This document shows positions 43,281 through 52,563 of a DNA stretch of 60,687 nt, piece by piece. The DNA is from Adonisia turfae CCMR0081. Its GTDB lineage: Bacteria; Cyanobacteriota; Cyanobacteriia; Phormidesmidales; Phormidesmidaceae. Location of the stretch: NCBI RefSeq assembly GCF_011009555.1, contig NZ_QXHD01000004.1, positions 6,977,879-7,038,565 on the forward strand. The letters are read 5' to 3'. The notes under the pieces were generated by a model. It saw nothing but the letters and a program-made list of their open reading frames with translations, had not been told where the DNA came from and did not search any database. Made by a program: the position numbers and the translations under genes. Numbering within the stretch: the first letter of the stretch is position 1; the number at the start of each line of letters is the position of its first letter.

Positions 43281-43829
43281 ATGGGTGATTCGCAAGGTAA
43301 TCCCTTTATCGGCAATCCCTTTATGCAAAAGGGCAGAAAAAAACCACCCGCTGATCCTGACGTATCTCCCCAGTCTCAACACAAATCGCCAACGGATCTT
43401 TCCCTCGCTACGCCAGAGAAACTCAGCAAGTCGCCAGCCGTTGCCCCACCTCAAAACTCAGCTAAACCAACAGCAAAAAAAGTATCAAAATCGTTATCTA
43501 AACCGAAGGCCACAGCAAAAACGACAAAAACTCGATCTAGCCCTGCCAAAAAAAACACTAGCCCGCCTTCTACACCAACACCTTCTGCAAGCTACACAGG
43601 GAATGGCTACAAAGTTCAGGTATTGGCCAAAATCCCAATGCCCACCAATACCAATATGCCCAGCCGCGACTATTTATGGTTTGCGGTGTATCCCATCATT
43701 CCCCGTGTGGGTGACTGCATCTTTCACGATGGCCGCTATTTTCGTGTAGATGCCGTATTTCTATACGAAAACACGAATGCTGGCTGGTGTGCTGACTTAG
43801 AAGTTTCTTACTACACCCGACGACACTAG
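43281..43829 (+). CDS. Unknown protein: Pro/Lys/Ser-rich linker plus conserved-looking C-terminal domain
   Basis: I start at ATG 43281 (182 residues), because AGGAG lies 6 nt before it; an ATG at 43206 would add 25 residues. The N-terminal half is low complexity (Lys, Pro, Ser, Thr), with stretches like KPKATAKTTKTRSSPAKKNT. The last 75 residues (YKVQVLAKIPMPTNTNM through GDCIFHDGRYFRVDAVFLYE) look folded. No signal peptide or membrane segment. Function not recognised; it is divergent from the AAA ATPase gene. Confidence 0.7.
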   Translation: MGDSQGNPFIGNPFMQKGRKKPPADPDVSPQSQHKSPTDLSLATPEKLSKSPAVAPPQNSAKPTAKKVSKSLSKPKATAKTTKTRSSPAKKNTSPPSTPTPSASYTGNGYKVQVLAKIPMPTNTNMPSRDYLWFAVYPIIPRVGDCIFHDGRYFRVDAVFLYENTNAGWCADLEVSYYTRRH

Positions 43830-43845
43830 GCCCACGATGTTTATA

Positions 43846-44460
43846 TCACTGCTCAGGCTTAGCCGCGCGGGCAATTGAATGATTCACAAATGAATCATGA
43901 ATTTGAGTAACCAGGACTTCAGCATCCTCAACCTGGGAATACTGACTGGAGAGGACAACTGTTTGCTCGTTACCATAACCCACAAATGTGATTAGTGCTT
44001 GTTGCCCAGCTTCTGGCTCGTACCAAATCCGAAACCCCGACTGTCCATCGATAGCAACCAGGGAGTAGCGCTGCACAGCTACTGCGTCAGCCACGATTTG
44101 ATCTAGTTTTTGGGGCACAGCAGTCTGCGGATCTTCCCGGAGCATTACAATATCGGTGCGAATAGGCATATTGACGCCATCGGCAATACTGACAATTGCC
44201 ACACCATTATCTTCTTGGGAGGCTATTTGCCATTCCCTGGGGTAATCCACACTGAACTTAGCAGATTCATAACGAGCAAACTCACTGGGGGCCGACGGTT
44301 CCTGCTTAACGTTAACGGCATTACCGGCAGCAAACTCAACCTCTTGGTGATTAGCCAACGTCTCAGCGGCAACCTCGGTTGAGCCAGGGGCTAGGACGAT
44401 CCCTAAAGCGCCTATGCCCAATACAAATTGCCTTACAGTCTGCTTAGTATCAAAGTCCAT
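43846..44460 (-). CDS. Exported protein of unknown function with PsbP/DcrB-like segment
   Basis: The 204-residue protein starts with a likely signal peptide (VRQFVLGIGALGIVLAPG, cut near AEVAA-type residues at about 32). The mature part contains KFSVDYPREWQIASQED, a pattern seen in PsbP/DcrB-like proteins of the lumen or periplasm, and ends FVNHSIARAAKPEQ. Similarity to that fold is an impression, not proof. It is convergent with the Pro/Lys-rich gene, only 16 bp apart. Confidence 0.65.
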   Translation of the reverse strand: MDFDTKQTVRQFVLGIGALGIVLAPGSTEVAAETLANHQEVEFAAGNAVNVKQEPSAPSEFARYESAKFSVDYPREWQIASQEDNGVAIVSIADGVNMPIRTDIVMLREDPQTAVPQKLDQIVADAVAVQRYSLVAIDGQSGFRIWYEPEAGQQALITFVGYGNEQTVVLSSQYSQVEDAEVLVTQIHDSFVNHSIARAAKPEQ

Positions 44461-44556
44461 AAGTGTTTAGCGATGACGTCTATATCTTTGAACAATAGCC
44501 CTCAAAACTCTAGTCGCCTGAACACCTCAGTCTAGTATCAAGCATCTCAGGTTTCC

Positions 44557-45282
44557 ATGAAAATTCTTAGCCTTGTCTCAGCATTAGCTCCAGTGACGTT
44601 GGGGCTATCTGTAATGGCCACGAGTGCCGAAGTATTTCCTGGCTATATCCCCAAACCTCGTGGTATTCCCAATGTACGCGTTTCAGGAGGCACCCGTTCC
44701 CCCGCTGGTGCTAGCTGCATTAGTGATCCACAAGCCCCTCAGCTGACATCCATCTTTCCAGACGATGATCTGGGCTACACCACGGATAATTATCCAGCAT
44801 TCCAATGGTATATGCCTAGCAACAACGCTAGCCATGTCGAATTTAACCTCTACGAAGTTGTTAGTGAAGAAGAGGGCATCTTTCAGCCGATTTACCAGAC
44901 GGCTTTTGTCCCCGCCCCCACAGCAGGCATTGCCACTCTAGAGCTTCCTCGTAATATTGGTCTGGCCCCCCTCAAAGCAGAGAATTATTATTACTGGAGC
45001 GTAGAGATTTACTGCTCCGATGAGACAATTGCCGTGATGATGGCGGAGGGGTTTGTAGAACGATTGGAGCCTGATCCTACTTTGGCGGCAGCCCTCGAAA
45101 ATAGTGACGGAATTAGTCGAGCTGCGATCGCAGCTGAAAACAGCCTGTGGTTTGATGCCACCCGTGCTCTAACGGACCATCTACAGGAGCAACCCAACGA
45201 CCGTCAGGCCATTGCCAGCTGGCAAATCCTACTAGAATCTATCGGGCTAGAGAATATTGCGGATGCCCCTCTCCTACCCTAA
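44557..45282 (+). CDS. DUF928 family exported protein
   Basis: The 241-residue protein has a signal peptide (MKILSLVSALAPVTLGLSVM, cut near ATSAE) and the DUF928 layout: a GGTRSPAGASC-type opening, PQAPQLTSIFPDDDLGYTTD, PAFQWYMP and NYYYWSVEIYCSDE. These proteins are common in cyanobacteria, often next to CHASE2 or TPR proteins, and have no assigned role. A divergent exported protein gene lies upstream; an ABC-F gene follows. Confidence 0.88.
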   Translation: MKILSLVSALAPVTLGLSVMATSAEVFPGYIPKPRGIPNVRVSGGTRSPAGASCISDPQAPQLTSIFPDDDLGYTTDNYPAFQWYMPSNNASHVEFNLYEVVSEEEGIFQPIYQTAFVPAPTAGIATLELPRNIGLAPLKAENYYYWSVEIYCSDETIAVMMAEGFVERLEPDPTLAAALENSDGISRAAIAAENSLWFDATRALTDHLQEQPNDRQAIASWQILLESIGLENIADAPLLP

Positions 45283-45412
45283 TTAGCAATGTTTTAGCTA
45301 CTGTTGATCGCCAAATTAAACCAAGGCTTTAACCTACAGTAAACAAACTGTACGTTGATTTTTGTTAAAGTTTATAAACGCGTTCAACGTTGGTAATCTC
45401 ACTCATTAACCT

Positions 45413-47134
45413 ATGCTGCGTCTCGAAAACATTACAAAGGTTTATCCTACCGGAGAAGTATTGCGAGACGTTACCTGGGAGGTCAAACCAGGTAATCGCA
45501 TTGGTCTAGTGGGGGTTAACGGGGCTGGCAAATCCACTCAGCTCAAAATCATCATGGGGGAAGTTGAACCCACCAGCGGCAATGTCATTCGCCCCAATGA
45601 ACTACACATCGGCTATCTCAATCAAGAATTTGAAGTTGATCCCCGCCGCACCGTACGTGAAGAATTTTGGACAGTCTTTGAAGAAGCCAACACAGTTCAA
45701 CAAAAGCTGGCAGAAATTCCTATACATATGGAAAGTGCCGACCCAGATGCACTAGAAAAGTTGATTAAGGCCCTAGACCGCGAACAACGGAAGTTTGAAG
45801 CTCTTGACGGCTACGGTTTGGAATCCAAAATTGAGAAGATTCTGCCCGAAATGGGATTTCAAAATGATGATGGAGAGCGACTAGTTAGCTCCTTCAGTGG
45901 CGGTTGGCAAATGCGCATGGGTCTGGGCAAGGTGATGCTCAAAGCTCCAGATTTATTACTGCTGGACGAACCTACTAACCATCTGGATCTAGAAACCATC
46001 GAATGGCTTGAGGGCTATCTCAAAGGCTTAACGACACCGATGGTGATCATTTCCCATGATCGTGAATTCCTCGACCGCCTCTGTACTCAGATTGTAGAAA
46101 CTGAGCGAGGCGTCTCCACTACCTATTTGGGTAATTACAGCGCTTATCTGGCTCAAAAAGCGGAAAGTAAGCTTGCTCAACAGGCCACCTATGATCGTCA
46201 GCAAAAAGAAATTGCTAAACAGCAAACCTTTGTCGATCGCTTCCGTGCCAGTGCGACTCGCAGCACCCAGGCCAAGAGTCGTGAGAAACAGTTGGAAAAA
46301 ATAGAGCTGATCGAAGCTCCCATTTCCGACGTTAGAACTTTGCAATTTAAGTTTCCCCCCGCCCCTCGTAGCGGTCGTGAAGTCGTTCAAATCAGCGACC
46401 TCACCCATACTTACGGTGATAACATTTTATTTTTAGGGGCAGAATTGCTGATTGAGCGGGGCGATCGCATCGCTTTTGTGGGCCCCAATGGCGCTGGCAA
46501 ATCGACGCTTCTGCGCCTAATCATGGGTCTAGAAGAGCCTGTAGAAGGCGATGCCACCCTAGGGGAGCACAATGTCATTCCTAGTTACTTTGAGCAAAAT
46601 CAGGCAGAGGCCTTGGACCTTAATAAAACGGTCATGGCCACTATTCATGATGAGGTGCCCACCTGGAAAAATGAAGAAGTACGCACCCTCCTAGGTCGCT
46701 TTCTATTTAGCGGCGACATGGTAAACAAACCTGTAACCGCTCTCAGTGGTGGTGAGAAAGCTCGTTTAGCCTTGGCCAAAATGCTACTTGCCCCAGCTAA
46801 CCTTTTAGTTTTGGATGAGCCCACGAACCACCTGGATATCCCAGCTAAAGAAATGCTAGAGTCGGCGTTAAAAGAATATGAGGGAACCGTTCTCATCGTT
46901 TCCCACGACCGCTTTTTCATTTCCCAGGTAGCCAATAAGATTGTAGAAATCCGAGAAGGTGAATTACGGCTGTATCGCGGTGACTATAGCTACTATCTTG
47001 AGAAAATAGCCCAGGAGAAGGAACGGGCTAGATTAGAAAAAATAGAAGCCGAAAGATCAGCTAAAGCAGCCGCTAAACGGCAGAAACAAAAGGATAAGCA
47101 AAAGGCCAAGGCCGCTGCCAAGAAAAAGGGATAA
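45413..47134 (+). CDS. ABC-F family ribosome-associated ATPase
   Basis: This 573-residue soluble protein has two ABC cassettes and no membrane part. Cassette one: GVNGAGKST, SGGWQMRMGLGKVML, LLLLDEPTNHLDLETIEW. Cassette two: GPNGAGKSTLLRLI, LSGGEKARLALAKML, LLVLDEPTNHLDIPAKEM. A charged linker of about 80 residues joins them, and the C-terminus is Lys/Ala-rich (about 40 residues). ABC-F proteins act in the ribosomal E site on stalled ribosomes or give antibiotic protection; the subfamily (Uup/EttA-like) cannot be set with certainty. Confidence 0.93.
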   Translation: MLRLENITKVYPTGEVLRDVTWEVKPGNRIGLVGVNGAGKSTQLKIIMGEVEPTSGNVIRPNELHIGYLNQEFEVDPRRTVREEFWTVFEEANTVQQKLAEIPIHMESADPDALEKLIKALDREQRKFEALDGYGLESKIEKILPEMGFQNDDGERLVSSFSGGWQMRMGLGKVMLKAPDLLLLDEPTNHLDLETIEWLEGYLKGLTTPMVIISHDREFLDRLCTQIVETERGVSTTYLGNYSAYLAQKAESKLAQQATYDRQQKEIAKQQTFVDRFRASATRSTQAKSREKQLEKIELIEAPISDVRTLQFKFPPAPRSGREVVQISDLTHTYGDNILFLGAELLIERGDRIAFVGPNGAGKSTLLRLIMGLEEPVEGDATLGEHNVIPSYFEQNQAEALDLNKTVMATIHDEVPTWKNEEVRTLLGRFLFSGDMVNKPVTALSGGEKARLALAKMLLAPANLLVLDEPTNHLDIPAKEMLESALKEYEGTVLIVSHDRFFISQVANKIVEIREGELRLYRGDYSYYLEKIAQEKERARLEKIEAERSAKAAAKRQKQKDKQKAKAAAKKKG

Positions 47135-47711
47135 CCATTGACACTGCATCCTTCCTTACGGACATTAATATAAGGTTTCAGATGTACTTCTGTCATGCTC
47201 CCAAAACTTTTATATAGTTCTGACAGTTACTCAAGAGCACACCATAGACTTGGAAGTATATAGGCATCCTTGCCCACAGTTATTTTCAATAGCATTAATT
47301 TTGGGGTGCTAAGAAAACACAGAGTAAAGCTGTTCAAATAGAAAAATCTATTGACAACGTGGTTGTTCCAATGAGTAATTCAACTCATTGACAAACTGGG
47401 GGTAAACAGAGAAAAAAATATAGCTAGATGCTCTATATTCTGGATAATTTTTAGCAAGCGATAATACTCTGATCAATAGCTAAAATATTAGGAAGCTGTT
47501 GATACCAAAATGTAGTTAAGCAGTCTCAGAATATACGCCAGAGCAGTTAGGTCTTGCACTGACAGTAGGTTTTTGCTAGCCGCCTAACAAGCTATACTTT
47601 TGTACGAGAAAGAAATGTTAAGAAAACCTTAATATTTGAGAAAGGGCGAGTGATATGATCTCGCTAGGCAAAAGGCACAGTCGTTCACAGTCAGAAGAAG
47701 GAATTGTAAGT
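47135..47711. other. 577-bp gene-free leader region before gpmI
   Basis: I see no supported gene. It is AT-rich and holds an 8-bp inverted repeat, CAATGAGT at 47369-47376 and ACTCATTG at 47383-47390, with a 6-nt spacer, a possible operator. The frame of gpmI is open for 19 codons upstream of its start. No terminator with a good T-run is visible after the ABC-F gene. Confidence 0.5.
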
Positions 47712-49310
47712 ATGGCGCAGGAGTCTGTTTCTCCAATGGTTCTCGTCATCCTGGATGGATGGGGACATCGCGATGAGGACAATGGCAATGCAATTCGCAA
47801 TGCAAGGACCCCTGTTATCGATAGTCTTTGGACCGCCTATCCACATACCTTAATTCAAACATCAGGTAAACAGGTGGGGTTACCTGATGGCCAAATGGGC
47901 AACTCTGAAGTGGGGCATTTAAACATCGGTGCAGGTCGCATTGTGCCTCAGGAGCTTGTGCGCATTTCTGATGCCGTCGACGATGGCTCAATTCAAGAAA
48001 ATCAGGCTCTTCTGGATGTATGCCAAAAAGTCCGTTATAACGGCGGCAAGCTTCATTTAATCGGTCTTTGTTCTGAGGGAGGTGTACATTCACATCTGGA
48101 CCACTTGCTAGGCCTAGTGGATATGGCAAAGGCACAAGATATCCAGGAGATCTGCATTCATGCAATTACCGATGGTCGTGATACCCAGCCTACTGCAGGG
48201 CAATACGCTATTGGCAAATTGCAAGACCATCTGGAACAGAGCGGGATCGGTCGGATTGTTACCTTAAGCGGACGGTATTACGCGATGGATCGCGACCATC
48301 GGTGGGATCGTGTGGAAAAGGTATACAGAGTGATGACAAGTTCAGGCGCTGGCAATGGACTTACAGCCCTAGAAGCAATCCAGGCTTCTTACACTGAAGG
48401 CATCACTGATGAGTTTATCGAACCAGTCCGTTTATCATCTGGAACTTTGGCAGCCAATGATGGTGTTGTGTTCTTTAACTTCCGTCCAGATCGGGCACGT
48501 CAGCTAACTCAAGCGTTTGTCGCTCCTAAGTTTGAAGGGTTTGAAAGACAGCTAATTGCCCCGCTCCACTTTGTCACCATGACTCAGTATGATGGGTCAT
48601 TGCCTGTGCAGATTGCTTTTGAGCCTCAAAACCTGAGCAATATTCTGGGGGAAGTGGTTGCTAACCATGGGATCAAGCAGTTCCGCACCGCTGAAACTGA
48701 GAAATATGCCCATGTCACTTACTTCTTTAATGGGGGTCGTGAAGATCCCTTTGAGGGAGAAGACCGTGAGCTAGTCGCCAGTCCCCAGGTCGCAACCTAT
48801 GACAAGGCTCCAGCCATGTCAGCGAAGGCCGTTACTGATACAGCAATCACAGCGATCAACAAAAATAAGTATGGTCTGGTTGTGATCAACTACGCTAACC
48901 CAGATATGGTTGGCCATACTGGCAATATGGAAGCCACTATTCAGGCCCTTGAGTCAGTTGATGTACAGCTAGGTCGATTGCTCGATGCCGTAGGTCAAGC
49001 TGGAGGAACAACTATTATCATTGCCGACCATGGTAATGCTGAATATATGTGGGATGACGAGGGCAGACCTTGGACAGCCCACACAACTAATCCAGTTCCG
49101 TTTATTTTGGTCGAAGGTGAGCGTTTGAAGATTCCAGGTCGCGGTTGCGAAGTAGAGTTGCGAGAAAATGGTTGCCTGGCGGATGTTGCACCAACTATCT
49201 TGGAAATTCTGCAACTAACCCAACCTGAGGAAATGACAGGTAAGTCTATGCTTGAACCGGCTCGTGTGGATGTGAAGCGTAACCGTACACCGGTCAAAGT
49301 ATCTCGTTAA
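47712..49310 (+). CDS. gpmI: 2,3-bisphosphoglycerate-independent phosphoglycerate mutase
   Basis: The dimanganese enzyme interconverts 3- and 2-phosphoglycerate and is a carbon-flux control point in cyanobacteria, where PirC inhibits it. The 532-residue protein shows VLVILDGWGHRDEDNGNAIR, the phosphoserine segment GNSEVGHLNIGAGRIVPQ, HAITDGRDTQPTAG and IADHGNAEYMWDDEGRPWTA. The start MAQESVSPMVLV at 47712 is preferred over an open extension of 19 codons. secG follows, a pairing I recall from other cyanobacteria. Confidence 0.96.
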   Translation: MAQESVSPMVLVILDGWGHRDEDNGNAIRNARTPVIDSLWTAYPHTLIQTSGKQVGLPDGQMGNSEVGHLNIGAGRIVPQELVRISDAVDDGSIQENQALLDVCQKVRYNGGKLHLIGLCSEGGVHSHLDHLLGLVDMAKAQDIQEICIHAITDGRDTQPTAGQYAIGKLQDHLEQSGIGRIVTLSGRYYAMDRDHRWDRVEKVYRVMTSSGAGNGLTALEAIQASYTEGITDEFIEPVRLSSGTLAANDGVVFFNFRPDRARQLTQAFVAPKFEGFERQLIAPLHFVTMTQYDGSLPVQIAFEPQNLSNILGEVVANHGIKQFRTAETEKYAHVTYFFNGGREDPFEGEDRELVASPQVATYDKAPAMSAKAVTDTAITAINKNKYGLVVINYANPDMVGHTGNMEATIQALESVDVQLGRLLDAVGQAGGTTIIIADHGNAEYMWDDEGRPWTAHTTNPVPFILVEGERLKIPGRGCEVELRENGCLADVAPTILEILQLTQPEEMTGKSMLEPARVDVKRNRTPVKVSR

Positions 49311-49477
49311 CTGCATTTCCAGATACAATCTATCATCAACCTGAACTTTTGGGGTGGATTAGATGGTTCGTCATGGTGCCATTACCTGCGGTACCATGGT
49401 TTGATGCTGGGGTTTAAGAGTGTATTCTTAAACTCAACAAATATGAATTTACGGAACAGTCAGGCTAGAAAATTGAA

Positions 49478-49834
49478 ATGGTATTATCGGTTTTACAGGT
49501 GGTATGGCTAGTGTCTGCCATTGGATTGATCATTTTGGTGCTGTTTCACAGCCCCAAAGGTGATGGCCTTGGAGCTTTAGGGGGACAAGCTCAGATGTTT
49601 ACGAGTACTAAGAGTGCTGAAACGGCTCTAAATCGTGCTACCTGGCTCCTGACAATCTTGTTTATGGGAATTACGGTGATTTTGAGTGCTGGCTGGCTAG
49701 GTAGTACGGTATCTGAACTATCTCCCTCCGTAGACAGTCTTCCCATTGAAGAAACAGCCCCAGCTCCCGCAGCTGAGACCATTCCATCTGAACTAGGTTC
49801 TCCTGAAGCCCCTGCCGATGCAGCTACAGAATAG
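49478..49834 (+). CDS. secG: Protein translocase subunit SecG
   Basis: The 118-residue protein has two membrane segments around the SecG hallmark LVLFHSPKGDGLGALGGQAQ, and a Pro/Ala/Glu-rich C-terminal tail of about 35 residues not needed for the core. It assists SecYE in translocation. It follows gpmI by 167 bp and ends before a long bidirectional terminator. Confidence 0.93.
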   Translation: MVLSVLQVVWLVSAIGLIILVLFHSPKGDGLGALGGQAQMFTSTKSAETALNRATWLLTILFMGITVILSAGWLGSTVSELSPSVDSLPIEETAPAPAAETIPSELGSPEAPADAATE

Positions 49835-49911
49835 GGGCTATTTTTTATAGCTGTCAGCGCTCACTTACACTCATATTGTGAACTATGTGCGCCAAGCTAT
49901 ATTTCTTAGAC

Positions 49912-49961
49912 TAAACAAGAAATGCCTTAGAAACCTTGGTTTCTAAGGCATTTCTTGTTTA
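49912..49961. terminator. bidirectional terminator between secG and tktA (24-bp perfect arms)
   Basis: The arm 49912-49935 (beginning TAAACAAGAAATGCCTTAG) is exactly complementary to 49938-49961, leaving a 2-nt loop, so this is one of the longest perfect hairpins in the window. It lies between convergent secG and tktA and carries short T-rich ends on both strands. Confidence 0.9.
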
Positions 49962-50058
49962 AAGGAGTCAGTTAAGCGCCCTTTGAGGTTCCTGGGTGAG
50001 TCAGTCTGTCCAGGATGCAGCACCCAGGACAGGATGCCCCCAGGAAATCTTCTACAGA

Positions 50059-52056
50059 TTAAAGAGCCTTGGCACGAGCAATGACATTCTCAACCGTGTA
50101 GCCAAACTCTTGCATAATGCGTCCGCCGGGAGCAGATGCACCAAAGCGATCAACACTGATCATGTCACCTTCAGCACCGTAGTACTTACCCCAACCCATT
50201 TCGATACCAGCTTCTACAACCAGGCGCTTGGTGATTGCCTTGGGTAGAACGGACTCCTTATAGGCTGCATCTTGAGCTTCAAAAAGTTCCCAGCAGGGCA
50301 TGGAAACAACGCGGACTTTCTTGCCTTCGGAACGTAGTTGCTTAGCGGCCTCTAAACAGAGGGAAACTTCACTACCGGTTCCGATTAGCAGTAGGTCAGC
50401 ACCCTCGTCATCGGAAAGGACATAGGCACCCTTGGCTACACCATCGATGGAACTACCTTCCAGCTGAGGTAGATTCTGACGAGAGAAGGCCATCAGTGTG
50501 GGAGTCTTACGACTAGCGATCGCAACCTTGTAAGCACCGGATGTCTCATTACCATCCGCAGGACGAATCACATAAAGGTTAGGAATTGCCCGCAGGGAAG
50601 CAACCGTTTCCACTGGCTGGTGGGTGGGACCATCTTCACCCAATGCGATGGAATCGTGGGTCATCACATACAGAACACCCGCTTCAGCTAAAGCCGATAA
50701 ACGGATAGCCGCGCGCATGTAATCAGCAAATACCAGGAATGTTGCACAGTAGGGAATCAGACCCGAGTTGTGCAGCGCAATACCATTACAGATAGCGCCC
50801 ATACCATGCTCACGTACACCGAAACGTAGGTTGCGGTTTTCATAGGCTCCCTTCTGAAAATCACCGGAGATCTTCATCAGGGTATTGTTGGACTTAGCCA
50901 GGTCAGCAGACCCCCCCACTAGCTCAGGCACAGCAGGTGCTAACGCATTCAATGTCGCTTCAGAGGTCTTACGGGTGGCAATAGCCTTATCACCGGGGGC
51001 GTAAGTAGGCAGTGCATCAGCCCAGTTTGCAGGTAGTTCACCCTTGAGCATGCGCTCAAACTCAGCAGCTTCTGTAGCGTACTTAGTACGGTAAGTTGCC
51101 AATGTCTGATTCCACTCAGCTTCTGCACTAGCGCCTTTCTCAACTGCCTGACGAAAACGGCCTAACACATCCTCAGGAATCTCAAAAGGAGCGTGGTCCC
51201 AACCCAAGTTTTCACGAGTTAGCGCAATCTCGTCACCACCCAAAGCAGCACCATGGACTCCAGATGTATCAGCCTTGTTAGGAGAACCATAACCAATGGT
51301 GGTAGTCACCTTGATCATGGTGGGCTTGTCAGTTACCTTCTTGGCTTCTTCAATCGCTTTGGCAATGGCTTCTAAATCAGTATTGCCATCTTCCACATGC
51401 AATACGTGCCAGCCGTAGGCCTCGAAACGCTTGCTCACATCTTCAGTGAAAGCGATATCGGTAGAACCATCAATGGAAATATGATTGTCGTCATAAAAAG
51501 CGATGAGTTTACCCAAACCTAGGTGACCGGCTAAAGAGCAGGCTTCACCGGAGACACCCTCCATGTTGCAGCCATCGCCCAAAATTACATAGGTATAATG
51601 GTCAACCAATGTGGAGTCAGGCTTGTTAAAGCGAGCTGCCAGGTGAGCCTCCGCCATGGCCAGACCCACGCCATTACAAATACCTTGCCCTAGAGGCCCC
51701 GTGGTAACTTCAACACCGGGGGTCTCAAAATTCTCAGGGTGCCCAGGAGTGGTTGCGCCCCACTGCCGGAAATTCTTAATGTCCTCAATCTTGACACTGT
51801 CGTAACCTGTGAGATGCAACAGAGCATACTGCAGCATGCAACCATGTCCTGCAGACAGCACGAAGCGATCGCGGTTGAACCACTGGGGGTTTTTGGGATT
51901 AAAGCGCATAAACTGATCCCAAAGAACAAACGCCATTGGCGCAGCTCCCATGGGCAAACCAGGATGACCAGATTTTGCCTTTTCAACGGCATCAATGGCC
52001 AAGAACCGAATGGCATTTATACACTGCGTTTCAAGAGATTGGGTTGCGACAGCCAT
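50059..52056 (-). CDS. tktA: Transketolase
   Basis: The thiamine-diphosphate enzyme moves two-carbon units in the Calvin cycle and pentose-phosphate pathway. The 665-residue protein has VEKAKSGHPGLPMGAAPMAF, the ThDP/Mg motif LGDGCNMEGVSGEACSLAGH, the His segment HDSIALGEDGPTHQPVETVA and VRPADGNETSGAYKVAIASR. Full length. It follows fabF and acpP on the minus strand with a 507-bp leader; fabF/acpP/tktA opposite psaC is a gene order I recall from other cyanobacteria. Confidence 0.97.
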   Translation of the reverse strand: MAVATQSLETQCINAIRFLAIDAVEKAKSGHPGLPMGAAPMAFVLWDQFMRFNPKNPQWFNRDRFVLSAGHGCMLQYALLHLTGYDSVKIEDIKNFRQWGATTPGHPENFETPGVEVTTGPLGQGICNGVGLAMAEAHLAARFNKPDSTLVDHYTYVILGDGCNMEGVSGEACSLAGHLGLGKLIAFYDDNHISIDGSTDIAFTEDVSKRFEAYGWHVLHVEDGNTDLEAIAKAIEEAKKVTDKPTMIKVTTTIGYGSPNKADTSGVHGAALGGDEIALTRENLGWDHAPFEIPEDVLGRFRQAVEKGASAEAEWNQTLATYRTKYATEAAEFERMLKGELPANWADALPTYAPGDKAIATRKTSEATLNALAPAVPELVGGSADLAKSNNTLMKISGDFQKGAYENRNLRFGVREHGMGAICNGIALHNSGLIPYCATFLVFADYMRAAIRLSALAEAGVLYVMTHDSIALGEDGPTHQPVETVASLRAIPNLYVIRPADGNETSGAYKVAIASRKTPTLMAFSRQNLPQLEGSSIDGVAKGAYVLSDDEGADLLLIGTGSEVSLCLEAAKQLRSEGKKVRVVSMPCWELFEAQDAAYKESVLPKAITKRLVVEAGIEMGWGKYYGAEGDMISVDRFGASAPGGRIMQEFGYTVENVIARAKAL

Positions 52057-52563
52057 AGTCTTCCAAGTAGTTAACGACGGTACAGTCCAGGTGTGAACAA
52101 AGCAGACGAACGCACCTTTGCTGATGGTGATAGAGATTCGGAGCTCTCAGATGGGTAACCCCAACACGCCAAAGCATGTGCTAAAAACGGATAGGTACGT
52201 AATCTACGCAGCTGTGCACCACAGCGGAAGAAAGCTGAACGCAATAGCTCAAGCCTTCACCCCTGAGCACATAACCACGGGGCAAAAACATTTTCACAGA
52301 CAACAGGCTGGAGCAGACACTTAGCCGCTCACCTGAAACGCTGATTGTGACAGAAGCTCGCTGCAGCTGACTAAGCATACGAGCTAACTACCTCAACCTG
52401 GTCCAAGGAGAGCCACTGGCCTAAGCCTATACCGTAATATTGAGCATATCCATTGGTTAAGTTAAATATGCTCAGATACGAGTGGCAGCTTATATGAAAT
52501 AAGCAAACCTTTCGTTTTAATTAATGTTTCCTGTTAGGTCATTATACCTACCAAGCTGTAGCA
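52057..52563. other. 507-bp gene-free region between fabF and tktA
   Basis: No supported gene. On the minus strand it would hold the tktA leader and promoter. TGAGCATAT at 52441-52449 and ATATGCTCA at 52466-52474 form a 9-bp inverted repeat, about 115 bp after the fabF stop, without a T-run. Two short open frames here have no family-like or composition support. Confidence 0.5.

Noticed and set aside
52118..52378. Two short opposite frames between fabF and tktA
   Set aside because: No ribosome sites, no recognisable sequence, and they overlap each other; treated as leader DNA.
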